Source: Bacteroidales bacterium (GTDB taxonomy: Bacteria; Bacteroidota; Bacteroidia; Bacteroidales; UBA932). Taken from it: a stretch of 57,389 nt of DNA. Within the stretch, counting starts at the first letter, position 1; every line of letters starts with the position of its first letter. Below, piece by piece: positions 34,051 to 42,479 of this stretch. The translations under genes were made by a program, and so were the position numbers. The DNA lies in the NCBI GenBank assembly GCA_017427885.1, contig JAFRRW010000014.1, positions 1-57,389 on the forward strand, read 5' to 3'. A model generated the notes under the pieces. It ran no database searches. It was not told where the DNA came from and saw nothing but the letters and a program-made list of their open reading frames with translations.

Positions 34051-34655
34051 ATCTTACCTCCTTCCTTGCCGAAATTTATTACCATATCTGCGGAGCCCTC
34101 TATACCCAGGACCGAACTGTCCAGGCAGAGGTCGTAGTTGGAGGCCTCGCCCCAGTCCCCGAACGAGAAGAAATTGTAATAGGACTCCCTCGTGCGGTCT
34201 TTCTTGCGGATCAGGCTCTCGGCTTCCTCCTCGTCCAGGCCCGTCCTCTCGCAGACCCTTTTCACCCTTTCCCCGATGGGGGCGGTGACGAAGACGCTTA
34301 GCCTGTCCATATCCCGCAGGATGTAGTCGGCGCAGCGGCCCACGAAGATTGCGGAACCGGCCTCGGCGATGTCCCGGATCACCTTGCTCTGCATATTGAA
34401 GAGTTCGCTGTCCCCCATATAGTTGCGGGCGTTGCCGAAACGGCCGGAGGAGAGGAAGGAGGAAAAGGAGAACAGCCTCCTCTTCTCGTCGCTTTTGCTG
34501 AACAGATCCTTCCTGAAGCCGCTTTCCTCGGCCGCCTTGGCTATGAGTTCCTTGTCAAAAACGGGAATTCCCAGCCTCTTTCCGATGGCTTCCGCAATGA
34601 GTTTGCCTCCGCTGCCGAACTGGCGTCCGATGACTATTATGGTCTTTTTATCCAT
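34047..34655 (-). CDS. Cytidylate kinase-like family protein
   Basis: P-loop kinase-fold protein of 202 residues in the cytidylate-kinase-like family, which is distinct from Cmk. Walker A is GRQFGSGGKLIAEAI at residues 9-23. FDKELIAKAAEESG follows, and DYILRDMDRLSVFVTAP lies in the middle. The substrate is unknown. It starts within the MATE stop (TAATG) and overlaps the next gene, so translation is coupled on both sides. Confidence 0.85.
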   Translation of the reverse strand: MDKKTIIVIGRQFGSGGKLIAEAIGKRLGIPVFDKELIAKAAEESGFRKDLFSKSDEKRRLFSFSSFLSSGRFGNARNYMGDSELFNMQSKVIRDIAEAGSAIFVGRCADYILRDMDRLSVFVTAPIGERVKRVCERTGLDEEEAESLIRKKDRTRESYYNFFSFGDWGEASNYDLCLDSSVLGIEGSADMVINFGKEGGKI

Positions 34656-36061
34656 TATGCCGTTTCTTCTATTATGCTGCCGATGGTGGTGGGGTTGTCA
34701 CCGTCCTTGAGGGAACGGAACTTCCTCATCAGAGGCACCAGGAGGGCCACGGTGAGGGATGCCGCAAGGAAGTCGGAGACAGGGAAACTGTACCAGACGC
34801 CCTCGATGCCCATCTGCCTGGGGAGTAACCAGACGAGGGGCACCAGGAAGAGGAGCTGGCGCGAGAGTGAGAGCAGGACGGACTTGCCGACCATTCCGAG
34901 GCTCTGGAAGAAGTTCGTGGACACCATCTGGAATCCGACGATGAAGAACACCGTGTTCATCATCCTTAGGCTCCCGGCCGCCAGTTCCTTGAGGGCGGGG
35001 TCGTTGGTGAACAGGGAGGTGACGGGGCCGGGAAGGAACTCGGAAATCAGGAATCCGATGACCGTGACCAGGGTGGCCCAGGCGGCCGTCAGATAATAGA
35101 CCTTCCGGACGCGCGAATAGAGTTTCGCTCCGTAGTTGTAGCCTGCGATCGGCTGCATTCCGTGGTTGAGGCCGGCGACGGTCATAATGAACAGGAAGGT
35201 GATCCTGCCGGCGATTCCGTAGGCTCCGATGGAGAGGTCTCCGCCGTATTTCCTGAGCTGCTGGTTGATGAAGAGTGCCACGATGCAGGATGCCGTGTTC
35301 ATCAGGAAGGGACCGAGCCCGATGGCCAGGGAGTCCTTCGCCACCCTCCAGTCAAGCCCCAGTATCTTCTTGGGGAAATGGATGAAATTATCCTTATCGA
35401 GGAAATATTTCATCGTCCAGGCGAGGGCCATGGTCTGGCAGAGGACGGTCGCTATGGCCGCTCCGCGGATGCCCATCCCGAGCACGAAGATGAATATAGG
35501 GTCCAGGATGGTGTTGCTCACCACGGTGAAGATGGTGAGGTTCATCGACAGCCGTGGATTCCCGGCGGCCCGGATCATGCTGTTGAGGCCGAAATACAGA
35601 TGGGTGATGACGTTGCCCAGTAGGATTATCACCATATAGTCCCGGGCGAAGGGGAGGGTGTTTTCGCTGGCCCCGAAGAAATACAGGATAGGGTCCAGGA
35701 AGGGGATGGTGGCGAAGATGAACAGGAGGCCGAGTATTATGTTCAGGGTGACTTCGTTGGAAAGGACCTTGCGGGCCACCTCGTAGTTGTTCTGCCCGAG
35801 GAGGATGGACATTATGGTGGAGGCGCCCACGCCTACGAGGGTGCCGAGGGCCACGGCTATGTTCATCAGGGGGGAGCAGATGGCGAGGGCGGCTATGGCG
35901 TAGGAACCGACGCCGGGAATATGCCCGATGAAGATGCTGTCCACCATATTGTACAAAGAAGACGCGGTCATGGCGATGATGCCAGGGACCGCGTACTGCT
36001 TCAGCAGGGTGCTTATCTTCCGGGTGCCCAGTTCAGTCGGTATGTTGCCACCTGATGCCAT
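34655..36061 (-). CDS. MATE-family efflux transporter
   Basis: Sodium- or proton-driven multidrug/toxin extrusion carrier, 468 residues with about twelve membrane segments. It has the family N-terminal pattern AVPGIIAMTASSLYNMVDSI, and LNHGMQPIAGYNYGAKLYSR around the second half. It is preceded by the FKBP gene with a 12-base gap. Substrate is unknown. Confidence 0.92.
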   Translation of the reverse strand: MASGGNIPTELGTRKISTLLKQYAVPGIIAMTASSLYNMVDSIFIGHIPGVGSYAIAALAICSPLMNIAVALGTLVGVGASTIMSILLGQNNYEVARKVLSNEVTLNIILGLLFIFATIPFLDPILYFFGASENTLPFARDYMVIILLGNVITHLYFGLNSMIRAAGNPRLSMNLTIFTVVSNTILDPIFIFVLGMGIRGAAIATVLCQTMALAWTMKYFLDKDNFIHFPKKILGLDWRVAKDSLAIGLGPFLMNTASCIVALFINQQLRKYGGDLSIGAYGIAGRITFLFIMTVAGLNHGMQPIAGYNYGAKLYSRVRKVYYLTAAWATLVTVIGFLISEFLPGPVTSLFTNDPALKELAAGSLRMMNTVFFIVGFQMVSTNFFQSLGMVGKSVLLSLSRQLLFLVPLVWLLPRQMGIEGVWYSFPVSDFLAASLTVALLVPLMRKFRSLKDGDNPTTIGSIIEETA

Positions 36062-36073
36062 CCGGAGCCTCTT

Positions 36074-37132
36074 TTATGGTTTGTCCACCAGTTCAATGTC
36101 GAACCTCAGGGGTGCGTAGGCGGGTATCGTGCTCCCGCTTCCCTTGGCCGCGTAGCCGTAGCTGGAAATGAAGATGCAGGTGCCTTTCTCGTAATGCTTC
36201 ATATTGAAGACCGTGTAGGCGAAGCCCCTGATGACGCCCTCGGAAGTCATGTTCGAGGTGGCGACGCCGGAATTGGATTCCGAGTCTCCCAGCTTGAGCT
36301 TGTCCACCGATTCTCCCATGCTCACCTTTATCGGTTCATAATCCCTGGAGGGTTCGTAGACGTTGTACAGTTTCGCCGTGTCTTCGATGGTGGTGTCGAA
36401 CACCTGGCCGTTGAGCAGGCGTCCGGTGTAGTTGATGTAAACCGTCGAATCCTTGAGGGACAGGTCGTCGGTAGGTTTCTGTGTCTGCAAGTAGTAATAA
36501 CCGATGCGTGCTGAATCCAGTTTGTGGCCGAAGGTCCTTATGTTATATCTGTCGATGGAATCGATCTGGTATTTTTCGATGTCTTCGATCTTCTCCAGGA
36601 GGGTGACGGTGATGATGGAGGAGGGGGTACAATCATCGGGGTCGTATTTCTTGAGGTATTTTTCCTCGGAGGAATAATCGGCGTTGGTGTTGAGCCAGGA
36701 GGGAGTGATGAACACCCGGGTTCCTCCGACCCTCATGTCCTTGATGCCATCGTAGATGCCGGCGTATGTCTCCGTAGGAAAGATCGCCCAGGTGGAGGAA
36801 CCGTAGAAATTGGCTGGTTTATAGCTTCCTATCTGCTTGGCCAAATCTGCTTCGGAGGTGGCCGTCACGTTTCCCTGCAGGTCTTTCCAGACATAGTCGA
36901 CTACGGCGAAAACGTCGTAGTCGGTGTTGAAGGCCGCTCCCGTTCCGGGTGTGTCGCTGACAATGTACACGCCCCTTCCCGTGCGGGTGGCATTGGGATA
37001 GTTCTTGGCAAGCCAGGCGTCGAACTCTCTCTTGGCGGCGTCGGCTTCCGATTCCGTATGTTCTTTTGCACAGCCGCACAGCAGGGCCGCTGCGACTGCG
37101 GAAAGGAGTATTGTCAATTGTTTGATTCTCAT
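36074..37132 (-). CDS. FKBP-type peptidyl-prolyl isomerase lipoprotein, GldI-like, two-domain
   Basis: Envelope folding factor of 352 residues. The lipobox is LLCGC near residue 21. Two FKBP-like regions occur, at about 80-185 and 230-352. The C-terminal one has TGRLLNGQVFDTT and IPAYAPLRFDIELV, which are typical of FKBP, while the first is degenerate. The family includes GldI of gliding bacteria. It is preceded by a second FKBP lipoprotein gene (15-base gap) and followed by the MATE gene. Confidence 0.88.
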   Translation of the reverse strand: MRIKQLTILLSAVAAALLCGCAKEHTESEADAAKREFDAWLAKNYPNATRTGRGVYIVSDTPGTGAAFNTDYDVFAVVDYVWKDLQGNVTATSEADLAKQIGSYKPANFYGSSTWAIFPTETYAGIYDGIKDMRVGGTRVFITPSWLNTNADYSSEEKYLKKYDPDDCTPSSIITVTLLEKIEDIEKYQIDSIDRYNIRTFGHKLDSARIGYYYLQTQKPTDDLSLKDSTVYINYTGRLLNGQVFDTTIEDTAKLYNVYEPSRDYEPIKVSMGESVDKLKLGDSESNSGVATSNMTSEGVIRGFAYTVFNMKHYEKGTCIFISSYGYAAKGSGSTIPAYAPLRFDIELVDKP

Positions 37133-37147
37133 ATTGTCAGTATGACT

Positions 37148-37705
37148 TTATTCTTTGTTGACGGCCTGCACCCAAATCTGGTAGGCCAGGGCGGAATGTG
37201 CATTAATCGTGCCGTTCCGGCTTCCGCCGAAACCATATTTCGAAGTGAAGAGGATTACGGACTCCTCCCCCCTGTGGACGCCGGGAAGCCCCCTGCGAAG
37301 TCCGGGGAGGAGATTCTTGTCCGAGGGGGACAGGACGACGCTTTGGAAAACGGTGCTGTCGGAGACGCTCCAGGAGACCTCCTCGGCGAATTCCTTGTAG
37401 TTGGTAACGAAGAGGTTCGCCGTGGAAAGGGTGGAGCCGGGCAGGGTGTAGCCTGCGTAATAGACCGTCGCCGACCCGTCGTCGGAGAGGGAGTCGGAAG
37501 GATCGCCGGGGGTCACCACAACCCTCGTCACCCCGTCCTGGTACACAACGTATGAACCCTCGACCGAAGAGAGGATGGATTCCACCAGGGCGGCGATGTT
37601 CTTTTCCTGGTTCGCCTCCGCGCTCGAGTCCTTATCCTTGGAGCAGGAGAAGGGGACGGCGGCCAGGATCAGGACCGTGAGTATGGCAGGGATCAGTCTT
37701 TTCAT
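37148..37705 (-). CDS. FKBP-type peptidyl-prolyl isomerase lipoprotein, single-domain
   Basis: Predicted envelope lipoprotein of 185 residues with lipobox FSC near residue 21 and one FKBP domain at about 75-180. The domain shows ATVYYAGYTLPG near the start, LLPGLRRGLPGV as the loop before the last helix, and HSALAYQIWVQAVNKE at the end. Canonical active-site aromatics are only partly present, so activity is uncertain. Its ATG overlaps the DHH stop by 4 bases. Confidence 0.85.
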   Translation of the reverse strand: MKRLIPAILTVLILAAVPFSCSKDKDSSAEANQEKNIAALVESILSSVEGSYVVYQDGVTRVVVTPGDPSDSLSDDGSATVYYAGYTLPGSTLSTANLFVTNYKEFAEEVSWSVSDSTVFQSVVLSPSDKNLLPGLRRGLPGVHRGEESVILFTSKYGFGGSRNGTINAHSALAYQIWVQAVNKE

Positions 37706-38751
37706 CTTCCTTCAAGGTATTCGCCGGTCACCCGGACAACATAGTCTTCGGCATTCTTTCCGGACCGTATTTCTTCGGAAAGGAAGAGTTTGCCTCCGGC
37801 GGCGAGCTCGTGGCCGCCTCCGTTGAAATATTTCATTGCCAGGGCGTTGGCGGAGATGCCCTTCTTCGATCTCACGGACACCCTGAAGAAACCGTCTTCC
37901 TCGCGAAGGAAGATGCTAATCTTCACCTTCCCGATCGACAGGGGGATGTTCACGAAACCCTCGGTCTCGGCCTCGGAGATGCCGAAATCTTCCATTTCCT
38001 TCCGGGTGAGGACCATATAGGCGGCTCCGGAGGGGGTGATGCCCAGGCGATCGTACAGCAGGAATCCGAGAAGGCGAATCCGGTTCTCGCGGTAGGCGTG
38101 ATAGACGTTGTCTATGATCATCTCCCTGTCCACGCCGGAGGAAAGGAGGTCGGAGGCCATCCTGAGGGTGCCGGGGAAGACGGAGTTCGCGAAATTGTTG
38201 GTGTCGGTGGTCATCCCTGTCATAAGGGCCGTCGCCGCGGGGAGGGGGAGGAGGGAGGCGTCGCCGTGGATCTGCACGGTGTCCGAAAGGATACGGTACA
38301 GGAGTTCGCAGGAGGAGGAGACTTCGGTGTCGCTGAAGGCGACGTCGAAGGCGTCCGTGTCGGGATTAAGGTGATGGTCTATCAGAATCTTGCGGGCTTT
38401 CGAGGAATGGAGGAAGGACTTCAGGGGGCCTGTGCGGTCGAAGCCGCTGATGTCCATTCCTATAATGAGGTCAGCCTCCGCGATGGCTTTCTCGGTCTCT
38501 TCAGGACGGGAATCGTGGACGAGGACGGAATCCCCCAGGCCTTCAAGTAGGAAGAGGAGGTTGTCGGGTATGGCGTCGGGGACGGCTAGCACCGCCCTTT
38601 TGCCGAGGACCTCGCGTATGAAATGCAGGAGGCCGGTCCCGCAGCCGATGGCATCCCCGTCGGGATGGGTGTGGACGGCGAGGACGGTTCTCCGCGACCC
38701 CGAAATGATATCGGCGAATGCGCTTCCGGATATGACGTCCTTTCCTTCCAT
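37702..38751 (-). CDS. DHH-family phosphoesterase (NrnA-like)
   Basis: Nanoribonuclease or 3'-phosphoadenosine-5'-phosphate phosphatase-like enzyme, 349 residues. It shows THPDGDAIGCG (first metal motif), MDISGFDRTG, the DHH signature IDHHLNPD near 122, and the DHHA1 signature FNGGGHELAAGG near 318. It opens the six-gene operon from the box at 38765-38772. In Bacteroidetes this gene is often next to gldI-type FKBP genes, as here. Degradation of short RNAs or of a cyclic-dinucleotide product is a family-based inference. Confidence 0.9.
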   Translation of the reverse strand: MEGKDVISGSAFADIISGSRRTVLAVHTHPDGDAIGCGTGLLHFIREVLGKRAVLAVPDAIPDNLLFLLEGLGDSVLVHDSRPEETEKAIAEADLIIGMDISGFDRTGPLKSFLHSSKARKILIDHHLNPDTDAFDVAFSDTEVSSSCELLYRILSDTVQIHGDASLLPLPAATALMTGMTTDTNNFANSVFPGTLRMASDLLSSGVDREMIIDNVYHAYRENRIRLLGFLLYDRLGITPSGAAYMVLTRKEMEDFGISEAETEGFVNIPLSIGKVKISIFLREEDGFFRVSVRSKKGISANALAMKYFNGGGHELAAGGKLFLSEEIRSGKNAEDYVVRVTGEYLEGR

Positions 38752-38764
38752 AAGTATTCCTCCG

Positions 38765-38772
38765 CAAAATTA
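38765..38772 (-). promoter_or_regulatory. TAnnTTTG -7 box upstream of the DHH operon
   Basis: The minus strand reads TAATTTTG, an exact match, 13 bases before the ATG at 38751. Confidence 0.6.
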
Positions 38773-38782
38773 CACAATTTTA

Positions 38783-38813
38783 TTGCATTTCATAAATCAT
38801 TTTCATAACTTTG
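38783..38813 (+). promoter_or_regulatory. -33 TTG and -7 TAACTTTG promoter
   Basis: TTG at 38783-38785 and TAACTTTG at 38806-38813 are separated by 20 bases. It is one of the few boxes here with a recognisable -33. The ATG at 38864 lies 50 bases downstream. Confidence 0.7.
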
Positions 38814-38863
38814 TCCGGTATCCTCCAAGTTTTTGGGTTTGTGACAAATAAATACATAAGATA

Positions 38864-39559
38864 ATGAACGGAGTATTGAAAAAGATTCTGAGCGTAGTGC
38901 TCGCACTGCTGATTGTCTGGCTTGTTTATCTCATCGTCCAGAGTGTTATGGAGCCTGTGAACTTCAACAAGGAGAAGGCCCATCGCGAGACTGTGGGTAT
39001 CCAGCGCATGAAAGACCTGCGCGACCTCGAAGTCGCTTACAAGAGCGTCAACAACAGGTTCACCGCCTCCCTCGACACTCTCAGGGATTTCTACAATAAC
39101 GGCAAGATGAAGATCGTCATGCAGGTCGGTTCCAGCGACGACTCCCTCGCCGTGGCCCACACCGACGCCGTGAAGAAGGCCCACAAGGGCAAGGTCACCC
39201 CCGAGATCCTCTTCGATCTCTACAACAAGGGCGACAGGAACCTCGTGTTCTCGATCAACCAGAACGTTGCGGTGAAGGATACCCTCTTCCACGGCCGCGA
39301 GGACTTCGACATCGACTCCCTCGGAATCATTCCTTTCAGCGGTGGCAAGCCCGTGCTTATGGATGCCGTCGTCAAGAAGGTATCAGGTGTTGACGTACCT
39401 CTCTTCGAGGCCAAGATGCCGTACGACGATTTGCTCAAGGGTCTGGAGCGTCAGCTGGTTGTCAATCTGAATTACGACCGGCAGAACCAGAACAAGTACG
39501 AAGGCCTCCAGGTCGGCAGCGTGACGGCGCCTAACAACAACGCCGGCAACTGGGAGTAA
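38864..39559 (+). CDS. Membrane-anchored periplasmic protein of unknown function
   Basis: I do not recognise a family. The 231-residue protein has a short basic N-terminus, one membrane segment (about 9-28), then a long extracytoplasmic region rich in charged residues (aspartate, lysine) with no obvious repeats. It heads a three-gene run with DUF3822 and rsmD and overlaps the next start by one base (TAATG). A role next to RsmD is not evident. The C-terminal stretch with several asparagines is probably disordered. Confidence 0.72.
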   Translation: MNGVLKKILSVVLALLIVWLVYLIVQSVMEPVNFNKEKAHRETVGIQRMKDLRDLEVAYKSVNNRFTASLDTLRDFYNNGKMKIVMQVGSSDDSLAVAHTDAVKKAHKGKVTPEILFDLYNKGDRNLVFSINQNVAVKDTLFHGREDFDIDSLGIIPFSGGKPVLMDAVVKKVSGVDVPLFEAKMPYDDLLKGLERQLVVNLNYDRQNQNKYEGLQVGSVTAPNNNAGNWE

Positions 39560-40248
39560 TGTCTGAAAGAAACATCGAAAGGATATCCATTCAAGTGACC
39601 TTGAGTGGATATTCTTTTACAGTTTCCGGCCCGGAAGGTACCCGGAAGTCAGGCTGGCTCGGTGCGGACCGCATCTTCACCACCCCTGAGTTCCAGGGCC
39701 GTTACGACACCGTCGAGATATCCCTCCTCACCCCTAAGTTCACCCTCGTTCCCGCCAATTTCTTCGATCCGGAATCGGCCCGGGCCGCCCTCGAGGAGGT
39801 CGTGAGCCTCGGGGAGGGCGACAAGGTGGAAAGCGTGGAGGTGCCCTGGCTGGATTCCGTGCTGATCTATTCCAATTCGATAGGGGAGTCCCTCTCCCGT
39901 GTCCTTTCCCAGACCGTGACCGACACCTCCGGCAACCAGGCCCCCGTCCTTCCGGAGATGTATTACATCCTCAGGGACCTTCCTTCCCTCGGAGAATACA
40001 ACAAGATCCTCGCCTCCTGGCACGATTCCACCCTCTGCCTGGCGGTCGCCCAGGGCCGCAGCCTTATGCTCTGCAACAGTTACGGGGCGGTGGATTTCAC
40101 CACGGCGCAGTATTTCATCTTCCTGGCTCTGAAGAAACTACAGATGAATCCCGAGGTGTCCACGGTGTGCTTCCGCACCCCTCTCACCGCCGACCAGGAG
40201 ATGTCGCTTTACCGCTATTTCAAGGCCGTGGAGGTGCTTGACCTATGA
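39559..40248 (+). CDS. DUF3822 family protein
   Basis: Protein of unknown biochemical role, 229 residues, matching what I know as DUF3822. It is characteristically next to rsmD in Bacteroidetes. The core has a duplicated beta-alpha pattern, with GRSLMLCNSYGAVDFTTAQY near 165 as the most family-like stretch. No signal peptide. It is coupled to its neighbours by overlaps: TAATG upstream and ATGA downstream. Actin/ASKHA-like folding has been suggested for such proteins, but it cannot be shown here. Confidence 0.8.
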   Translation: MSERNIERISIQVTLSGYSFTVSGPEGTRKSGWLGADRIFTTPEFQGRYDTVEISLLTPKFTLVPANFFDPESARAALEEVVSLGEGDKVESVEVPWLDSVLIYSNSIGESLSRVLSQTVTDTSGNQAPVLPEMYYILRDLPSLGEYNKILASWHDSTLCLAVAQGRSLMLCNSYGAVDFTTAQYFIFLALKKLQMNPEVSTVCFRTPLTADQEMSLYRYFKAVEVLDL

Positions 40249-40778
40249 GGATAATCGGGGGTTCCCTCAAAGGCAGGCAGATCGACCCTCCTCCCGGCTA
40301 CAAGGCCCGTCCCACCACGGATTTCGCCCGCGAGGGCCTTTTCAACGTACTTGACAACGAATACGAGTTTCCCGGCCTGAAGGTCCTGGACCTTTTCGGC
40401 GGCACGGGAGCGGTCTCCTTCGAGTTCGCCTCCAGGGGCGTCGGGCACGTCTGGTGCGTGGAGATGGCCAGGGAGAACGCCACTTTCATAAGGCGCGAGG
40501 CCGGCCGCCTGGGCATAAGCAACGTGACGGTCGTGAGGGACAACGTCTTCGATTTCCTCGACGTCTGCAAGGAGAAGTTCGACATCGTCTTCGCAGACCC
40601 TCCCTATGCCTTGGACGCCCTCGAGACCATTCCCGACAAGGTCCTGTCCGCCGGAATCCTCCATCCCGGCTGCTATTTCATCCTCGAACACGGGGACGAA
40701 CATTCATTCACGGACCATCCGGCGTTCAAAAAAGAGAAGCGGTACGGTCGCGTCCACTTCTCTTTCTTCGAAGGATAA
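40245..40778 (+). CDS. rsmD: 16S rRNA (guanine(966)-N(2))-methyltransferase
   Basis: Methylates G966 of 16S rRNA in the 30S subunit. The 177-residue product has the RsmD opening MRIIGGSLKGRQID, the segment PTTDFAREGLFNVL, the SAM motif VLDLFGGTGAVSFE, and the catalytic DPPY in FADPPYALDAL near residue 118. It starts on the overlapping ATGA with DUF3822. The stop is 11 bases before the palindromic element at 40790. Confidence 0.95.
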   Translation: MRIIGGSLKGRQIDPPPGYKARPTTDFAREGLFNVLDNEYEFPGLKVLDLFGGTGAVSFEFASRGVGHVWCVEMARENATFIRREAGRLGISNVTVVRDNVFDFLDVCKEKFDIVFADPPYALDALETIPDKVLSAGILHPGCYFILEHGDEHSFTDHPAFKKEKRYGRVHFSFFEG

Positions 40779-40789
40779 TTTTTCTTTCC

Positions 40790-40909
40790 TGAGATATTCC
40801 CTGAGTACCTTTCAGTGACTGTGCCACCCTCGGCAACATAAGAGGGAGGGGCCCTTTAGGGAGGGGCCGCGAAGCGGCGTCATCTGAAAGGTACTCAGGG
40901 AATATCTCA
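40790..40909 (+). repeat. Palindromic intergenic element, copy 1
   Basis: Perfect 26-base inverted repeat: arm 40790-40815 (starts TGAGATATTCCC) and complementary arm 40884-40909. They flank 68 bases with smaller hairpins, CCCTC/GAGGG at 40827-40846 and GCCGC-GAA-GCGGC near 40866. The sequence at 40809-40836 is 27/28 identical to a stretch in copy 2 (52495-52560). The right arm includes the stop codon of the HerA-like gene (40907-40909). It fills the only wide convergent gap in the window. No ORF inside. Confidence 0.85.
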
Positions 40910-42478
40910 TTTGACCAGATTTCCGAGGACTCCGCGGGTGAGTTCACGGGTGATGGTGCGGGTGGCTGCGGAGGTGGCGTTCTTGACGGCACGTCCGGCG
41001 GCGTCCTTGGTGGAAGTCTTCGACTTCTTGCCGGTGACGGAATTGGATACGATCGTGCCGAGGTTGGTGGCGACGCTGGCCGTTAGTGCGGTCACGACGG
41101 CCTTGAGCACCTTGGCCGCTACGCCTTGCTTGGCGGTCTTCTTCTTTGCCTTCTCAGCCTTCCCCTTGCCCTTCTCTTCTTCCTCCACCTGCTCCTCGGC
41201 CTGCTTCAGCAGGACCTCGAAGGCGCTCTCGCGGTCGACCATCTTGTCGTATTTGCCGTAGAGGCGGGACTGCTTGATGGCATCGAGCCTCTGGCCCTCG
41301 GTGATGGCTCCGATCTGGCTCAGCGGGAAGAGGATCTTCGCCCTCTCGACGATGTTGGGGGCTCCCTTTTCATCCAGGAAGGATACGAGGGCCTCGCCGG
41401 TTCCGAGTTCGGAAATCGCCGTGGCTGTGTCGAAGGCGGGGTTGGTCCTGAAGGATTCCGCGGCGGCGCGAACGGCCTTCTGGTCCTTCGGAGTGTAGGA
41501 ACGCAGGGCGTGCTCCACCTTGTTGGCGAGCTGTCCGAGGACGGACTCGGGAACGTCGGTGGGATACTGGGTGACGAAATAGATGCCCACGCCCTTGCTT
41601 CGGATGAGCCTTATGATCTGCTCGATCTTGGACACCATCGCATTGGAAGTGCCCTCGAACAGCATATGGGCTTCGTCGAAGAAGAAAACGAGCTTGGGAT
41701 AGTCCAGGTCGCCGACTTCGGGAAGTTTCTCGTAGAGGTCGGACATCATCCAGAGCAGGAAGGTGGAATAGAGTTTCGGCTTGAGCATCAGTTTGTCGGC
41801 CGCAAGGACGTTCATGATGCCCTTGCCACCTTCGGTCTGCAGGAGGTCGAGCACGTCGAAGGCGGGTTCCCCGAAGAACAGGTCGGCTCCCTCACTGTCA
41901 AGGGCCAGCAGGGCGCGCTGGATGGAACCGATGCTGGCGGAGGTGATGTTGCCGTAGGTCGACCGGTATTCGGAGGCGTGCCTGGACACGAAGTCCAGCA
42001 TCGCGCGGAGGTCCTTCATATCTATAAGGAGGAGGCCTTCGTCGTCGGCGATCCTGAAGACGATGTTGAGGATTCCGCTCTGGACGTCATTGAGTTCGAG
42101 GAGACGCGCCAGGAGCATCGGCCCCACGTCGGAGATAGTGGCCCTCATCGGATGGCCCTGCTCTCCGAAAACGTCGAAGAAACGCACCGGGCAGCCCTGG
42201 AACTGGGGATTCTCTATCCCGAACTCGGGCATCCTCTTCTCTATGAACGAACTGGTCTTTCCGGGCTGGCTGATTCCGGAGAGGTCTCCCTTCATATCGG
42301 CCATGAAGCAGGGGACTCCCGCCTGGCAGAAGGTTTCGGCGAGGACCTGGAGTGTGACGGTCTTTCCCGTTCCGGTGGCTCCGCACACGAGGCCGTGCCT
42401 GTTGGCCATCTTGCCGAGCATGCTGATCGGCCCGTTGTCACTGTGGGCTATGTACAGCCCTCTTTCTTTGTCAAGCAT
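40907..42478 (-). CDS. HerA-like ATPase, DUF853 family
   Basis: Ring-forming AAA/HerA-FtsK-type P-loop ATPase, 523 residues. Walker A is GATGTGKT at residues 33-40. Walker B is LVFFFDEAH near 265, followed by a VTQYPTDVPESVL sensor-like stretch. The C-terminal 100 residues are lysine/alanine-rich with a low-complexity linker (EEQVEEEEKGKGKAEKAKKK) and a hydrophobic end. DUF853 proteins act in DNA processing by family analogy, but here the gene follows cstA with a single-base gap, which is unusual. The stop codon lies in the palindromic element. Confidence 0.88.
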   Translation of the reverse strand: MLDKERGLYIAHSDNGPISMLGKMANRHGLVCGATGTGKTVTLQVLAETFCQAGVPCFMADMKGDLSGISQPGKTSSFIEKRMPEFGIENPQFQGCPVRFFDVFGEQGHPMRATISDVGPMLLARLLELNDVQSGILNIVFRIADDEGLLLIDMKDLRAMLDFVSRHASEYRSTYGNITSASIGSIQRALLALDSEGADLFFGEPAFDVLDLLQTEGGKGIMNVLAADKLMLKPKLYSTFLLWMMSDLYEKLPEVGDLDYPKLVFFFDEAHMLFEGTSNAMVSKIEQIIRLIRSKGVGIYFVTQYPTDVPESVLGQLANKVEHALRSYTPKDQKAVRAAAESFRTNPAFDTATAISELGTGEALVSFLDEKGAPNIVERAKILFPLSQIGAITEGQRLDAIKQSRLYGKYDKMVDRESAFEVLLKQAEEQVEEEEKGKGKAEKAKKKTAKQGVAAKVLKAVVTALTASVATNLGTIVSNSVTGKKSKTSTKDAAGRAVKNATSAATRTITRELTRGVLGNLVK

Positions 42479-42479
42479 A

